A stretch of 26,457 bases of DNA from Clostridiales bacterium (GTDB lineage Bacteria; Bacillota; Clostridia; Saccharofermentanales; Saccharofermentanaceae). The stretch is taken from the NCBI GenBank assembly GCA_016930475.1, contig JAFGGR010000022.1, positions 1 through 26,457 on the forward strand. Direction: 5' to 3'. How positions within the stretch are numbered: the first letter of the stretch is position 1; every line of letters begins with the position of its first letter. Positions 1-7,827 of this stretch are shown piece after piece. A program made the translations under genes and the position numbers. The notes beneath the pieces were generated by a model. That model was not told where the DNA came from, searched no databases, and was given only the letters and a program-made list of their open reading frames with translations.

Positions 1-1725
1 AAGGACGATGCAGAAGACGCAAAAGCGCAGGCTCGGGCTTTTTATGAGTTCGTTCGGAACTATGCATACAGTTGTGTGCCTGTTTTGGATGTTGAGTACA
101 ATCCGCCCGAATTTGACGAAAACGGGCAAATCGATCCGGATCATCTGACCAAGGAACAGTTAGCGTCCGCTGTTAAGACTTTTGCGGACGAATTCAAGGC
201 TTTGAGCGGATTCGACCTGATGATCTACAGTTATCCGTATTTCATTAAGAACAACTTTGACCAGACATTTGCATGGGATCAATACAAACTTTGGATCGCT
301 CATTATGATGTTCCTGCGCCGATGTACGGCATTTCTTCGACATGGATGCCGGAGTCTTTGTGGTGCTGGTCTCGCTGGGATATGTGGCAATATACCTCAA
401 AGGGTACCTTGTCCTCAATACCCAACTCCGCCCCGGGTCATCTGGACATGAGTCAAGCGACAGATAATATTCTGTTGAGCACGCCAACCGCGGTCACGGC
501 GGTCGATTGGCCTTCGACAACATCGATCAACGGAGGAGATATTACATTAAGTGGTTGGGCATTAAGTCACTCCGGCACAAAGCGGATCGATGTTTATTCA
601 GATGATGATGTGTGGTTGGGCTCTACGGATAAAATGTACGAGCGAGCGGACGTACAGGCGATCATCAACAGTAACGGCCGCTATAACGACGGACTTCACA
701 GCGGATTCGCCCTGACCTTGGATGCCGAATTCTTTTCGATCGGGCAAAACACAGTGAAGATCAAGGTGACCAACCGTAATGACACCGAAACCTGGTCCAG
801 TCATACATTTACATACGGTGAGGTGGCTTATCAGAGCCATGTTCAAGATTTGGGCTGGCAGGATTGGGCTCATGACGGAGGAGCCTCGGGAACAAGCGGG
901 CAGTCCAAACGATTGGAAGCGATGTCGATCATACTTCTGGGGATCGACGGAGGCATTGAGTATCGCACCCATGTCCAGGATATCGGTTGGATGCCTTGGG
1001 TAGCGGACGGAGCCATAACCGGTACGAGTGGACAGGGCAAGAGACTTGAGGCGATTCAAATCCGCCTGACCGATGAAGCCGCGGAGAAGTACGATGTTTA
1101 TTATCGCGTACATGCCGAAAATGTAGGATGGATGGGTTGGGCGAAGAACGGAGAATCTTCCGGAACAGCCGGTTATGGGTATCGACTGGAAGCGATCGAG
1201 ATCGTCCTTTCCGAAAAGGGTGAAGCGGCTCCCGGTTCCACAGCCAATTCCTATGCAGACTTCTACACTCTGCCGATAGTCAGTTATCAGACGCACATTC
1301 AGGATGTCGGTTGGCAAAGCAGTGTAATAAACGGCGCAACTTCGGGAACGAGCGGGCAGTCCAAGCGTCTGGAAGCGATTCGAATGAAGCTGGAGCATTT
1401 GGACGGCGGGATCGAATACAAAACTCACGTACAAGATATCGGCTGGATGAACTGGGTGTCCGACGGCATTTTGAGTGGAACCAGCGGCGAGTCCAAGAGG
1501 CTGGAGGCGATTCAGATTCAACTGACAGGGGACACGGAGGCCTTATATGATGTCTATTACAGGGTGCATGCTCAAGAATTCGGTTGGTTGGATTGGGCAA
1601 AGAACGGAGACCCCGCCGGAACTGCCGGGTACAGTTATCGATTAGAGGCAATTCAAGTCGTCCTGGTTCCTAAGAACGGTATGCCTCCGGGGGCGACAGC
1701 CCAACCTTTTCGAAAAGCAGAATAG
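1..1725 (+). CDS. GH25 muramidase with Ig-like domain and six ChW repeats (5' end outside window)
   Basis: The reading frame is open from base 1, so the N-terminus with any signal peptide lies outside the window; 574 residues are visible. The first ~155 residues are the second half of a GH25 (Lyc1-type) lysozyme: the VLDVEYN strand carries the acidic pair (visible residues D30 and E32), followed by LMIYSYPYF and WDMWQYTSKG, both typical of GH25. GH25 enzymes cut the MurNAc-GlcNAc beta-1,4 bond of peptidoglycan. An Ig-like domain follows (about bases 480-820, containing YERADVQAI), then six ChW repeats (bases 826-1665) of the form HVQDIGW...GTSGQSKRLEAIQI. The repeats form two triplets, each ending in a PPGxTAxxF-like seam. 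ChW repeats are known as non-covalent surface modules in Clostridia. No sortase motif or C-terminal membrane segment is present. Sure of the domains; the natural substrate (own wall or competitor wall) is open. Confidence 0.93.
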   Translation, partial: KDDAEDAKAQARAFYEFVRNYAYSCVPVLDVEYNPPEFDENGQIDPDHLTKEQLASAVKTFADEFKALSGFDLMIYSYPYFIKNNFDQTFAWDQYKLWIAHYDVPAPMYGISSTWMPESLWCWSRWDMWQYTSKGTLSSIPNSAPGHLDMSQATDNILLSTPTAVTAVDWPSTTSINGGDITLSGWALSHSGTKRIDVYSDDDVWLGSTDKMYERADVQAIINSNGRYNDGLHSGFALTLDAEFFSIGQNTVKIKVTNRNDTETWSSHTFTYGEVAYQSHVQDLGWQDWAHDGGASGTSGQSKRLEAMSIILLGIDGGIEYRTHVQDIGWMPWVADGAITGTSGQGKRLEAIQIRLTDEAAEKYDVYYRVHAENVGWMGWAKNGESSGTAGYGYRLEAIEIVLSEKGEAAPGSTANSYADFYTLPIVSYQTHIQDVGWQSSVINGATSGTSGQSKRLEAIRMKLEHLDGGIEYKTHVQDIGWMNWVSDGILSGTSGESKRLEAIQIQLTGDTEALYDVYYRVHAQEFGWLDWAKNGDPAGTAGYSYRLEAIQVVLVPKNGMPPGATAQPFRKAE

Positions 1726-1823
1726 AACGAAACGACGAGCGGCGCGTATCGTTTTGCCTTGCATATAAGCGAAAAGCATTGTTTTACCGATACATTTCAG
1801 ACGATTTATATCTTGCTAACATG

Positions 1824-1857
1824 TTGACACGGAGAGTGTTTTTCGGTTATCTATTAT
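1824..1857 (+). promoter_or_regulatory. Weak candidate promoter before the amidase gene
   Basis: A perfect -35 box TTGACA lies at 1824-1829. The best -10 match, TATTAT at 1852-1857, is 22 bases away, which is too far for a good sigma-A promoter; nothing nearer fits well. The 185-base gap between the muramidase and amidase genes shows no clear terminator, so read-through is also possible. Confidence 0.25.
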
Positions 1858-1937
1858 GATATTGTGATGGCTGGGAAACGGTGTCATGATATTTATAACA
1901 GGCGCTCGATTTGATCATGGTTTTCGGAAAGGATCCG

Positions 1938-4169
1938 ATGCGTATTTGCAAGCATAAGGTTGATATGAAGCGGCTCCTTTTAGGCTTTTTGATTGCCGTT
2001 ATTTCAGGTGTCCTTATACTGACGACGATTTCGGCCGCAAACCTGTCCGCGTATTATACACAGGGCGCGCTCGGAAGAAGTCTTGATGTCTACGCAAACT
2101 TCTCCGTGAACAGAAATTATCTCGCACCCGCGGGTACGCTGTGTCGTTCAACACAGATGCTCGGCGAATTTGTCGGGGTCACCATTCACGAGACCTCCAA
2201 TTGGCGTGCCGGCGCAAACGCCAGAATGCATGCCATGTACCTTAGGGGCGGTGGCCAGAACGAGGAGGTCAGCTGGCATTACAGCGTTGACAGCGTCTGC
2301 GCCTACCAAAGCATTCCGGAATCCGAGAAGGCTTGGCATGCCGGAGACACCGGCAAAGGGACGGGCAACGCGCATACCATAGCCATCGAAATTTGTGATT
2401 ATTCGGATGACGGAAACTTTGATCAGGCAATGGCGAATGCGGAGTGGCTGGCGGCGGATATCTTGTATCGACACGGCGTCTATACAACGGAAGGCAGTCT
2501 GTTTCAACACAACGATTTCAGCCTGGAAAAGAAGAATTGCCCGATCACCATACGAGACACCAACCGATGGGATGAGTTCTGCATTAAGACGCAAATGTTT
2601 TTGGACCGAATGGTTGCGGCCCAGGGAACGATCCGTCTTGATGATTCGGATTGTAATTTTTCTTTCAGCGGCTCTTTACCGGAGGGTTTCGGAGCATCCC
2701 GAGTTGACATCTACTCGAAGGATTCCACCTTAGTCGGATCTGTTCCGGTCACCAACAACAGTTTCGCGGTTTTGTTTTTGGCTTCTCAATTCAAAGCGGG
2801 CTGGCACTCGCTCAGTTTTGCGGCCGTCAAATCGGACGGAACATCCAGTTGGAAATCATTTTCTTTTCTCGTCGGACCCGCGTCGAGGATGAGTTTGGAT
2901 CTGCCGTCAGGAAAAGGGACGGTTTATGAGGACATAACCGTTCAGGGATGGGCGATCTGTCATGCGGGTATTTCGAGAATTGATGTTTACGATGAGGACA
3001 ATTCGTTACTTGCCTCGACGGACCAATTATATGAGCGAAGTGACATTGATGCAATTTTCAATACGGCTGGTAATTACCTGGATGCTCTGCACAGTGGTTT
3101 CTCGTGTACCATCGCAAGCGGTGCGTTAAGCGCGGGACTCCATGTGATCCGCGTGGAAGCGACCGGTTATGACGGTTCCGTTCAGAGCATATCCAGAGAA
3201 ATTTCAGTAGGTGAGATACTTCCGGATTATCCCGATTCACTATCGGACACGGAAATTTCCGTGAATTATCAAAGCCATATTCAAGATATCGGCTGGCAAG
3301 GTTGGGTCAGTGACTCTTCCGTGTCCGGAACGATCGGACAAGCCAAGCAATTGGAAGGCATACGCGTTTTTCTCAATAATATTGATGGCGGCGTTGAGTA
3401 TCGGACGCATGTCCAGGATATCGGATGGATGGACTGGGTATCGGATGGTTACGCGAGCGGAACAAGCGGCCTTTCCAAACAACTGGAAGCCGTCGAGATT
3501 CGTTTGACGGGTGAAGCCGCAGAAGATTACGATATATACTACCGCGTCCATGCCCAGAATATTGGATGGATGGGATGGGCAAAGAACGGTGTGGCGGCCG
3601 GAACCGCAGGTTATTCGTATCGACTGGAAGCGATCGAAATTCAGTTGGTACTGAAGGATGCCGCGCCCCCAGGATCCACGGCGAATCCGTTCGTGGAGCT
3701 TTTCGCGCCGAAGACGATCGATAATGTCAGCTATAAGACCCATGTCCAGGACATCGGATGGCAGGACTATGTCCGTAACGGAGATGTATCCGGGACGAGT
3801 GGACAGTCAAAGCGATTGGAAGCCATTGAGATCAAATTGGAAAATATCGTAGGGGGCATAGAGTATCGGACTCACGTACAGGATATCGGATGGATGGATT
3901 ATGTGGCCGATGGTGCGTTGAGCGGGACGAGCGGACAGTCCAAGCGCCTCGAGGCAATTCAAATCCATCTGACGGGAGCCGCTGCGGAAACATACGACAT
4001 CTACTACTGCGTCCATGCCCAGAATGTGGGATGGCTCGATTGGGCCAAGAACGGCGAGTCGGCCGGAACGGCAGGATTCAGTTACCGTCTCGAGGCGATT
4101 AAGATCGTTCTCGTACCGAAGGGCGGGGCGGCACCGGGACCAACAACGCGGGCGTTTGTGCAGGGATAA
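1938..4169 (+). CDS. Secreted N-acetylmuramoyl-L-alanine amidase with two Ig-like domains and six ChW repeats
   Basis: A 743-residue protein. The N-terminus (KRLLLGFLIAVISGVLILTT) is a signal peptide or membrane anchor. An Amidase_2 domain (about residues 60-235) follows, with zinc ligands H84 (VTIHE), H191 (FQHND) and C201 (KKNCP), the His/His/Cys set of T7 lysozyme-like amidases, which cut the bond between MurNAc and L-Ala. Two Ig-like domains (about 240-330 and 335-425) come next; the second is close to that of the preceding gene (YERSDIDAIF, LDALHSGF). Six ChW repeats in two triplets fill the C-terminus and end in PGPTTRAFVQG. The start at 1938 follows GGAAAGGA (1926-1933); ATG 1965, preceded by AAGG, gives a shorter signal peptide and is also plausible. 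It lies 185 bases after the muramidase gene and probably belongs to the same wall-lytic, surface-attached set. Confidence 0.93.
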   Translation: MRICKHKVDMKRLLLGFLIAVISGVLILTTISAANLSAYYTQGALGRSLDVYANFSVNRNYLAPAGTLCRSTQMLGEFVGVTIHETSNWRAGANARMHAMYLRGGGQNEEVSWHYSVDSVCAYQSIPESEKAWHAGDTGKGTGNAHTIAIEICDYSDDGNFDQAMANAEWLAADILYRHGVYTTEGSLFQHNDFSLEKKNCPITIRDTNRWDEFCIKTQMFLDRMVAAQGTIRLDDSDCNFSFSGSLPEGFGASRVDIYSKDSTLVGSVPVTNNSFAVLFLASQFKAGWHSLSFAAVKSDGTSSWKSFSFLVGPASRMSLDLPSGKGTVYEDITVQGWAICHAGISRIDVYDEDNSLLASTDQLYERSDIDAIFNTAGNYLDALHSGFSCTIASGALSAGLHVIRVEATGYDGSVQSISREISVGEILPDYPDSLSDTEISVNYQSHIQDIGWQGWVSDSSVSGTIGQAKQLEGIRVFLNNIDGGVEYRTHVQDIGWMDWVSDGYASGTSGLSKQLEAVEIRLTGEAAEDYDIYYRVHAQNIGWMGWAKNGVAAGTAGYSYRLEAIEIQLVLKDAAPPGSTANPFVELFAPKTIDNVSYKTHVQDIGWQDYVRNGDVSGTSGQSKRLEAIEIKLENIVGGIEYRTHVQDIGWMDYVADGALSGTSGQSKRLEAIQIHLTGAAAETYDIYYCVHAQNVGWLDWAKNGESAGTAGFSYRLEAIKIVLVPKGGAAPGPTTRAFVQG

Positions 4170-4207
4170 GAGATTAAACCGGAACATATAAACAAATAGG
4201 TGCAAAC

Positions 4208-4238
4208 AGCGCGGGAATAAACTCCCGTGCTTTTTTTT
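4208..4238 (+). terminator. Rho-independent terminator of the amidase gene
   Basis: Stem AGCGCGGGA / TCCCGTGCT with one G-T wobble and a six-base loop (ATAAAC), followed by eight T. It lies 40 bases after the amidase stop codon, so the LRR gene downstream needs its own promoter. Confidence 0.88.
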
Positions 4239-4258
4239 ACGTACAATATCGAAACAAT

Positions 4259-4283
4259 GTATATAGTATCGATCAGTATATAC
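4259..4283. repeat. Inverted repeat upstream of the LRR-ChW gene
   Basis: Arms GTATATA and TATATAC flank an 11-base centre that contains ATCGAT. It lies about 85 bases before the start of the LRR-ChW gene and just after the terminator, where its promoter must lie. It could be an operator; this is inference from position only. Confidence 0.35.
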
Positions 4284-4368
4284 AAGTTTTCTATATGGGA
4301 GTAATCTAAAGAAAAAGTGATATATGTGGCAAAAGCACGATCTGACAATGTGAAAAGGAGGGTTAGTG

Positions 4369-6417
4369 ATGAAAAGCGATCGCTTCGTTCGAATTCTGTC
4401 TGCTTTTTTAAGTCTATTTATCGTTATTGGAATTTTAGTTGCGAACAGAGATACCGTTCTGGCAGATGTGGATCCCACGACGGGACTCACGTATACAATT
4501 ACCAGTGGCGAGGCGACAATAACCGATTTCACGGCTCCGGCAGGTTTTGACGGATCGCTTGTTATACCCACTACATTAGGTGGATTGAGTGTGACGAGTA
4601 TAGGTGATTGGGCGTTTGATAGCAGCTCAAGTCTGACGAGTATTACAATCCCGACAAGCGTGACGAGTATAGGGGAGTGGGCGTTTGGAAGTTGCACGGG
4701 TTTGACTAGCATCACGATTCCAAACAGTGTGACGAGTATTGGCTATGCTGCTTTTATGTATTGCAACGGTTTGACGAGCATTGCAATCTCGAGCAGTGTA
4801 ACAAACATTGGAGATCTTGCGTTTTCTGTCTGCTCCAGTCTGACGACGATCACCGTAGATGCTACCAATACAATGTACAAAAGTGTGGATGACATTTTGT
4901 ATTCAAAAAACGGAGCTGAATTAATTCGTTGTGCGGGAGGAAAGTCCGGTAATATAACGATCCCAAACAGTGTAACGCACATTATGGAATCTGCATTTGA
5001 ACATTGCAGAAATTTGACAAGCATTACGCTTTCGAACAGTGTGATGAGCATTGGGGATCGGGCGTTTGCAAGTTGCTATAGTCTGACGAGCGTCACGATT
5101 CCGAGCAGTGTGACGAGTATTGGGGATCATGCGTTTTATGACTGCACAGATCTTTCGAGCATCACGATCCCAAACAGTATCACGAGCTTAGGTGACAGTA
5201 TCTTTATGTGGTGCTCGAGTCTAACGAGCGTCACGATCCCAAGCGGTGTAACGAGTATTGGGGAGTACGCATTTTATCAGTGCTCAGGCCTAACTGGAAT
5301 CACCATCCCGAGAGGAGTGACAAGTATCGGAACTCAAGCCTTTGATGGTTGCTCCAAACTTGCTGATGCCTACTTCTACGGGAATGCGACAACTTTGGGC
5401 TTACAAGTGTTTGATGGATGCGCTGCTGACTTTACCGTGCATTATTTGAATTCGCGCACCGGATTCACTAACCCGTGGAATGGATATCCGGCTGAACCCT
5501 TTGCCGATGAAATCTCTTACCAAACCCATGTCCAGGATGTCGGCTGGCAGGACTATGTCAGTAATGGAGCAGTATCCGGAACCAGCGCACAGTCCAAGCG
5601 ACTGGAAGCCATTCGCATTAAGCTGGAACTCGAAGGAATCAGCGGCAGCATCGAATATCGGACCCACGTCCAGGATATCGGCTGGCAGGATTGGGTCGCC
5701 GACGATGCTTTAAGCGGAACGAGCGGACAGTCGAAAAGACTCGAGGCGATCCAGATTCGTCTGACGGGAGAGGTCGCAGACGCATACGATGTCTATTACC
5801 GCGTCCACGCTCAGAACGTCGGCTGGATGGATTGGGCTAAGAACGGAGCGTCCTCCGGAACAGCCGGGTTTTCCTATCGACTGGAAGCGATCGAAGTTAA
5901 GTTGGTACCCAAAGGCGATCCTGCGCCGGGTCCCACAACCAGATCATTTATTGATCTCAACACTTTGGAAAAGGTCAGTTACAAGACCCATGTGCAGGAT
6001 GTCGGCTGGCAGGATTATGTCCGTAACGGAGATATATCCGGGACGAGCGGACAGTCCAAGCGTCTGGAAGGTATCCAAATCAGGCTCGAAAATGTAGTGG
6101 GCGGGATCGAGTACAGCACGCATGTTCAGGATTATGGCTGGATGGCCTTTGTCGCAAATGACGCAATGAGCGGAACGAGCGGACAGTCCAAAAGACTCGA
6201 GGCGATAAAGATCCGCCTGACGGGAGCGGCGGCGGACGCTTATGACGTTTACTACTGCGTCCATGCCCAGAATGTGGGATGGCTCGATTGGGCCAAGAAC
6301 GGCGAGTCGGCCGGAACGGCCGGATTTAGCTATCGGCTGGAAGCAATCAAGATCGTTCTGGTACCAAAGGGCGGACCGGCACCGGGGCCAACAGCGCGGG
6401 CGTTTGTGCAGGGGTAA
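4369..6417 (+). CDS. Secreted BspA-type leucine-rich repeat protein with six ChW repeats
   Basis: A 682-residue protein with a signal peptide (about residues 1-34, ending near VLADVD). About residues 35-370 hold some ten BspA/TpLRR (LRR_5) repeats of the form LTSITIPNSVTSIGDxAFxxC, interrupted once by an island around CAGGKSGNITIP. A short linker (FTNPWNGYPAEPF) leads to six ChW repeats in two triplets, each closed by a PAPGPTxRxF seam. BspA-type LRRs are surface ligand-binding modules, often adhesins, and no enzyme domain is present. The start at ATG 4369 follows AAGGAGGG (4355-4362) with six to seven bases between; GTG 4366 is less likely. The last repeat shares 71 identical bases with the amidase gene. 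It is the third gene with the same ChW tail and probably uses the same wall-binding mode. Confidence 0.92.
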   Translation: MKSDRFVRILSAFLSLFIVIGILVANRDTVLADVDPTTGLTYTITSGEATITDFTAPAGFDGSLVIPTTLGGLSVTSIGDWAFDSSSSLTSITIPTSVTSIGEWAFGSCTGLTSITIPNSVTSIGYAAFMYCNGLTSIAISSSVTNIGDLAFSVCSSLTTITVDATNTMYKSVDDILYSKNGAELIRCAGGKSGNITIPNSVTHIMESAFEHCRNLTSITLSNSVMSIGDRAFASCYSLTSVTIPSSVTSIGDHAFYDCTDLSSITIPNSITSLGDSIFMWCSSLTSVTIPSGVTSIGEYAFYQCSGLTGITIPRGVTSIGTQAFDGCSKLADAYFYGNATTLGLQVFDGCAADFTVHYLNSRTGFTNPWNGYPAEPFADEISYQTHVQDVGWQDYVSNGAVSGTSAQSKRLEAIRIKLELEGISGSIEYRTHVQDIGWQDWVADDALSGTSGQSKRLEAIQIRLTGEVADAYDVYYRVHAQNVGWMDWAKNGASSGTAGFSYRLEAIEVKLVPKGDPAPGPTTRSFIDLNTLEKVSYKTHVQDVGWQDYVRNGDISGTSGQSKRLEGIQIRLENVVGGIEYSTHVQDYGWMAFVANDAMSGTSGQSKRLEAIKIRLTGAAADAYDVYYCVHAQNVGWLDWAKNGESAGTAGFSYRLEAIKIVLVPKGGPAPGPTARAFVQG

Positions 6418-6617
6418 CCGCCTCGATTATATTGATCTCACAGGTCAAGAAATCGGACCCGATGATTAAGCGATGTGGCAGATCCTGCACAGCGGATCAG
6501 ACCGTACCGCCCGCTCAAAACTCCGAAGCGACAATTGCGCGACTTAAGGGCACCGGTGGAAGGCGATCCGGTTCTAATAATCAGCAATCGAGCAAAAGAG
6601 TAGCCAGCTTGCTCAAA

Positions 6618-7100
6618 TCAAAGCAAGCGATAAAGGATCCGGTACAGCATTTCTGCTTCACCCTTAGTGAGCGGTACGCACGAAGCCATTTGTCCCGGGA
6701 TCTCCGCGGCTCTTTCTTTGAGCGCTCGGCCGGCATCGGTCAGGAAAATCCGGACGTTTCGCTCGTCCTTTGTGTCGCGCTTTCGATTCAGTAGGCCTTC
6801 CGCCTCCATTTTCTTCAGAAGCGGTGTCAGCGTACCTGAGTCCAGAAAAAGCCTTTCACCGAGATCCTTTACGGAAACTCCGTCTCTTTCCCAGAGCGCC
6901 AGCAAGGCAATGTACTGCGTGTACGTCAGGCCCAGCGGCTCGAGAAGTGGGGTATACAGGCGGATGATCTTGCGCGACGCGGCATAGAGCGGAAAGCAGA
7001 GTTGATTTATGAGAAGAAGCGGATCATTTCCGGCTTCTTCTTGTAATTCCCCGGCCGCTTCGATTGCGAACCCCGGTTTCTTCGGGTCGACGATCTTCAT
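6618..7100 (-). CDS. ohrR: OhrR-type MarR family organic peroxide sensor
   Basis: A 160-residue winged-helix repressor. The block LCFPLYAASRKIIRLYTPLLEPLGLTY is the OhrR signature. C35 is the expected peroxide-reactive cysteine, and Y49 and Y60 sit exactly 14 and 25 residues after it, the spacing of C15/Y29/Y40 in Bacillus subtilis OhrR. A second cysteine, C141, is about 106 residues on, as in two-cysteine OhrR proteins such as that of Xanthomonas. The N-terminus is some 20 residues longer than in B. subtilis. The start follows AAGGAG. It lies 67 bases after the glutathione peroxidase gene on the same strand, and a canonical OhrR box covers the promoter of that pair, so the operon is probably self-repressed and opened by organic hydroperoxides. 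Confidence 0.92.
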   Translation of the reverse strand: MKIVDPKKPGFAIEAAGELQEEAGNDPLLLINQLCFPLYAASRKIIRLYTPLLEPLGLTYTQYIALLALWERDGVSVKDLGERLFLDSGTLTPLLKKMEAEGLLNRKRDTKDERNVRIFLTDAGRALKERAAEIPGQMASCVPLTKGEAEMLYRILYRLL

Positions 7101-7127
7101 TATGGCGCTCCTTTTCGAAAAGAAGGA

Positions 7128-7157
7128 TGAGCCGCAGGCTCAGGGCACTGCGGCTCA
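7128..7157 (-). terminator. Hairpin between gpx and ohrR, possible partial terminator
   Basis: Read on the - strand, nine-base perfect arms TGAGCCGCA and TGCGGCTCA enclose a 12-base loop and are followed by TCCTTCTTTT. It lies between the gpx stop and the ohrR ribosome binding site. A leaky terminator here would give more peroxidase than repressor from one promoter; a 3' stabilising stem for gpx is the alternative. Confidence 0.6.
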
Positions 7158-7167
7158 CCGATAAATA

Positions 7168-7701
7168 TTACAGAAGTTTCAGGATATGTTCCTCGAGATC
7201 CTCGGGTTTGACGGAAGGGGCGAATCGACCGACCACCCGACCATCCCGATCGACAAGAAACTTCGTGAAGTTCCATTTGATATCTTTTCCGGAAAGCGTC
7301 TGAAGGAAGGACTTCATCTTCTTTTTGAAATCACTGAATTCCGCATTCTCGAGATCGTCGGGCGCATTCTCTTTCAGATACGTGAAAAGAGGCTCGGCTT
7401 CTTTGCCGTTGACATTGATCTTCGCGAACGTCTGAAACTTGGTTCCGAAGTTGATCTTGCAGAACTGCGCGACTTCCTCGTCGGTCCCCGGTGCCTGTCC
7501 GAGAAATTGGTTGCAGGGAAAGTCCAGAACCTCGAATCCGCGATCGCGATACTTGTCGTAGAGTTCCGAAAGCCCGTCGTACTGAGGAGTAAACCCGCAT
7601 CCGGTCGCCGTATTGACGATCAGGAGCACCTTGCCCTTGTAGTCCGCCATCGGTACGTCTTCTTTCTTTGTGTTTTTAACCGTAAAATCGTATATATTCA
7701 T
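7168..7701 (-). CDS. Glutathione peroxidase family thiol peroxidase
   Basis: A 177-residue protein of usual length for bacterial GPx. The active-site block TATGCGFT has catalytic C35 (cysteine, not selenocysteine). The block FPCNQFLGQ supplies Q65, and KWNFTKF supplies W143 and N144. C81 (AQFCK) is at the position of the resolving cysteine of thioredoxin-dependent GPx enzymes, so the likely reductant is thioredoxin, not glutathione; this is inference from family knowledge. It is predicted cytoplasmic and reduces hydroperoxides. The start at 7701 follows GGAGGT (7709-7714); a longer frame upstream would run through the operator and promoter and is rejected. It is first gene of an operon with ohrR. 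Confidence 0.95.
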   Translation of the reverse strand: MNIYDFTVKNTKKEDVPMADYKGKVLLIVNTATGCGFTPQYDGLSELYDKYRDRGFEVLDFPCNQFLGQAPGTDEEVAQFCKINFGTKFQTFAKINVNGKEAEPLFTYLKENAPDDLENAEFSDFKKKMKSFLQTLSGKDIKWNFTKFLVDRDGRVVGRFAPSVKPEDLEEHILKLL

Positions 7702-7737
7702 GGATAGCACCTCCGATTCATGTTGAGGAAAGATTAA

Positions 7738-7754
7738 ATACAATTCAATTGTAT
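7738..7754. promoter_or_regulatory. OhrR operator
   Basis: A perfect 17-base palindrome, ATACAATT C AATTGTAT. The core TACAATT-n-AATTGTA matches the known OhrR box. It overlaps the -10 box of the gpx promoter, so bound OhrR would block RNA polymerase. Confidence 0.9.
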
Positions 7755-7776
7755 CAAATCTAATATCGAAAAGCAA
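7748..7776 (-). promoter_or_regulatory. Promoter of the gpx-ohrR operon
   Basis: On the - strand TTGCTT (7771-7776) and TACAAT (7748-7753) are 17 bases apart. The -10 box lies inside the OhrR operator. It is back to back with the extended -10 promoter of the lipoprotein gene. Confidence 0.75.
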
Positions 7777-7791
7777 GCCCGCCCATCCCGG

Positions 7792-7800
7792 TGTTATAAT
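7792..7800 (+). promoter_or_regulatory. Extended -10 promoter for the small lipoprotein gene
   Basis: TGTTATAAT is a perfect extended -10 element (TGn plus TATAAT). No good -35 is present, as is usual for this class. It lies 27 bases before the lipoprotein start codon. Confidence 0.6.
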
Positions 7801-7827
7801 CAAGTCAGGGGGAAAAGGGAGGCCGAC

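Noticed and set aside
598..1521. Long open frame on the opposite strand of the muramidase ChW region (307 residues)
   Set aside because: It mirrors the repeat codons of a clear gene on the + strand, has no ribosome site and no family features. The same type of frame appears opposite the other ChW genes (3240-3743 and 3807-4715).
6432..6794. Frame of 120 residues after the LRR-ChW gene on the + strand
   Set aside because: It has no clear ribosome site and overlaps the ohrR gene on the other strand for most of its second half. The first part is open for about 50 codons without recognisable similarity.
7702..7803. Longer start of the glutathione peroxidase
   Set aside because: It would put the OhrR operator and promoter inside the coding region; the start at 7701 has a good ribosome site and matches the family N-terminus.
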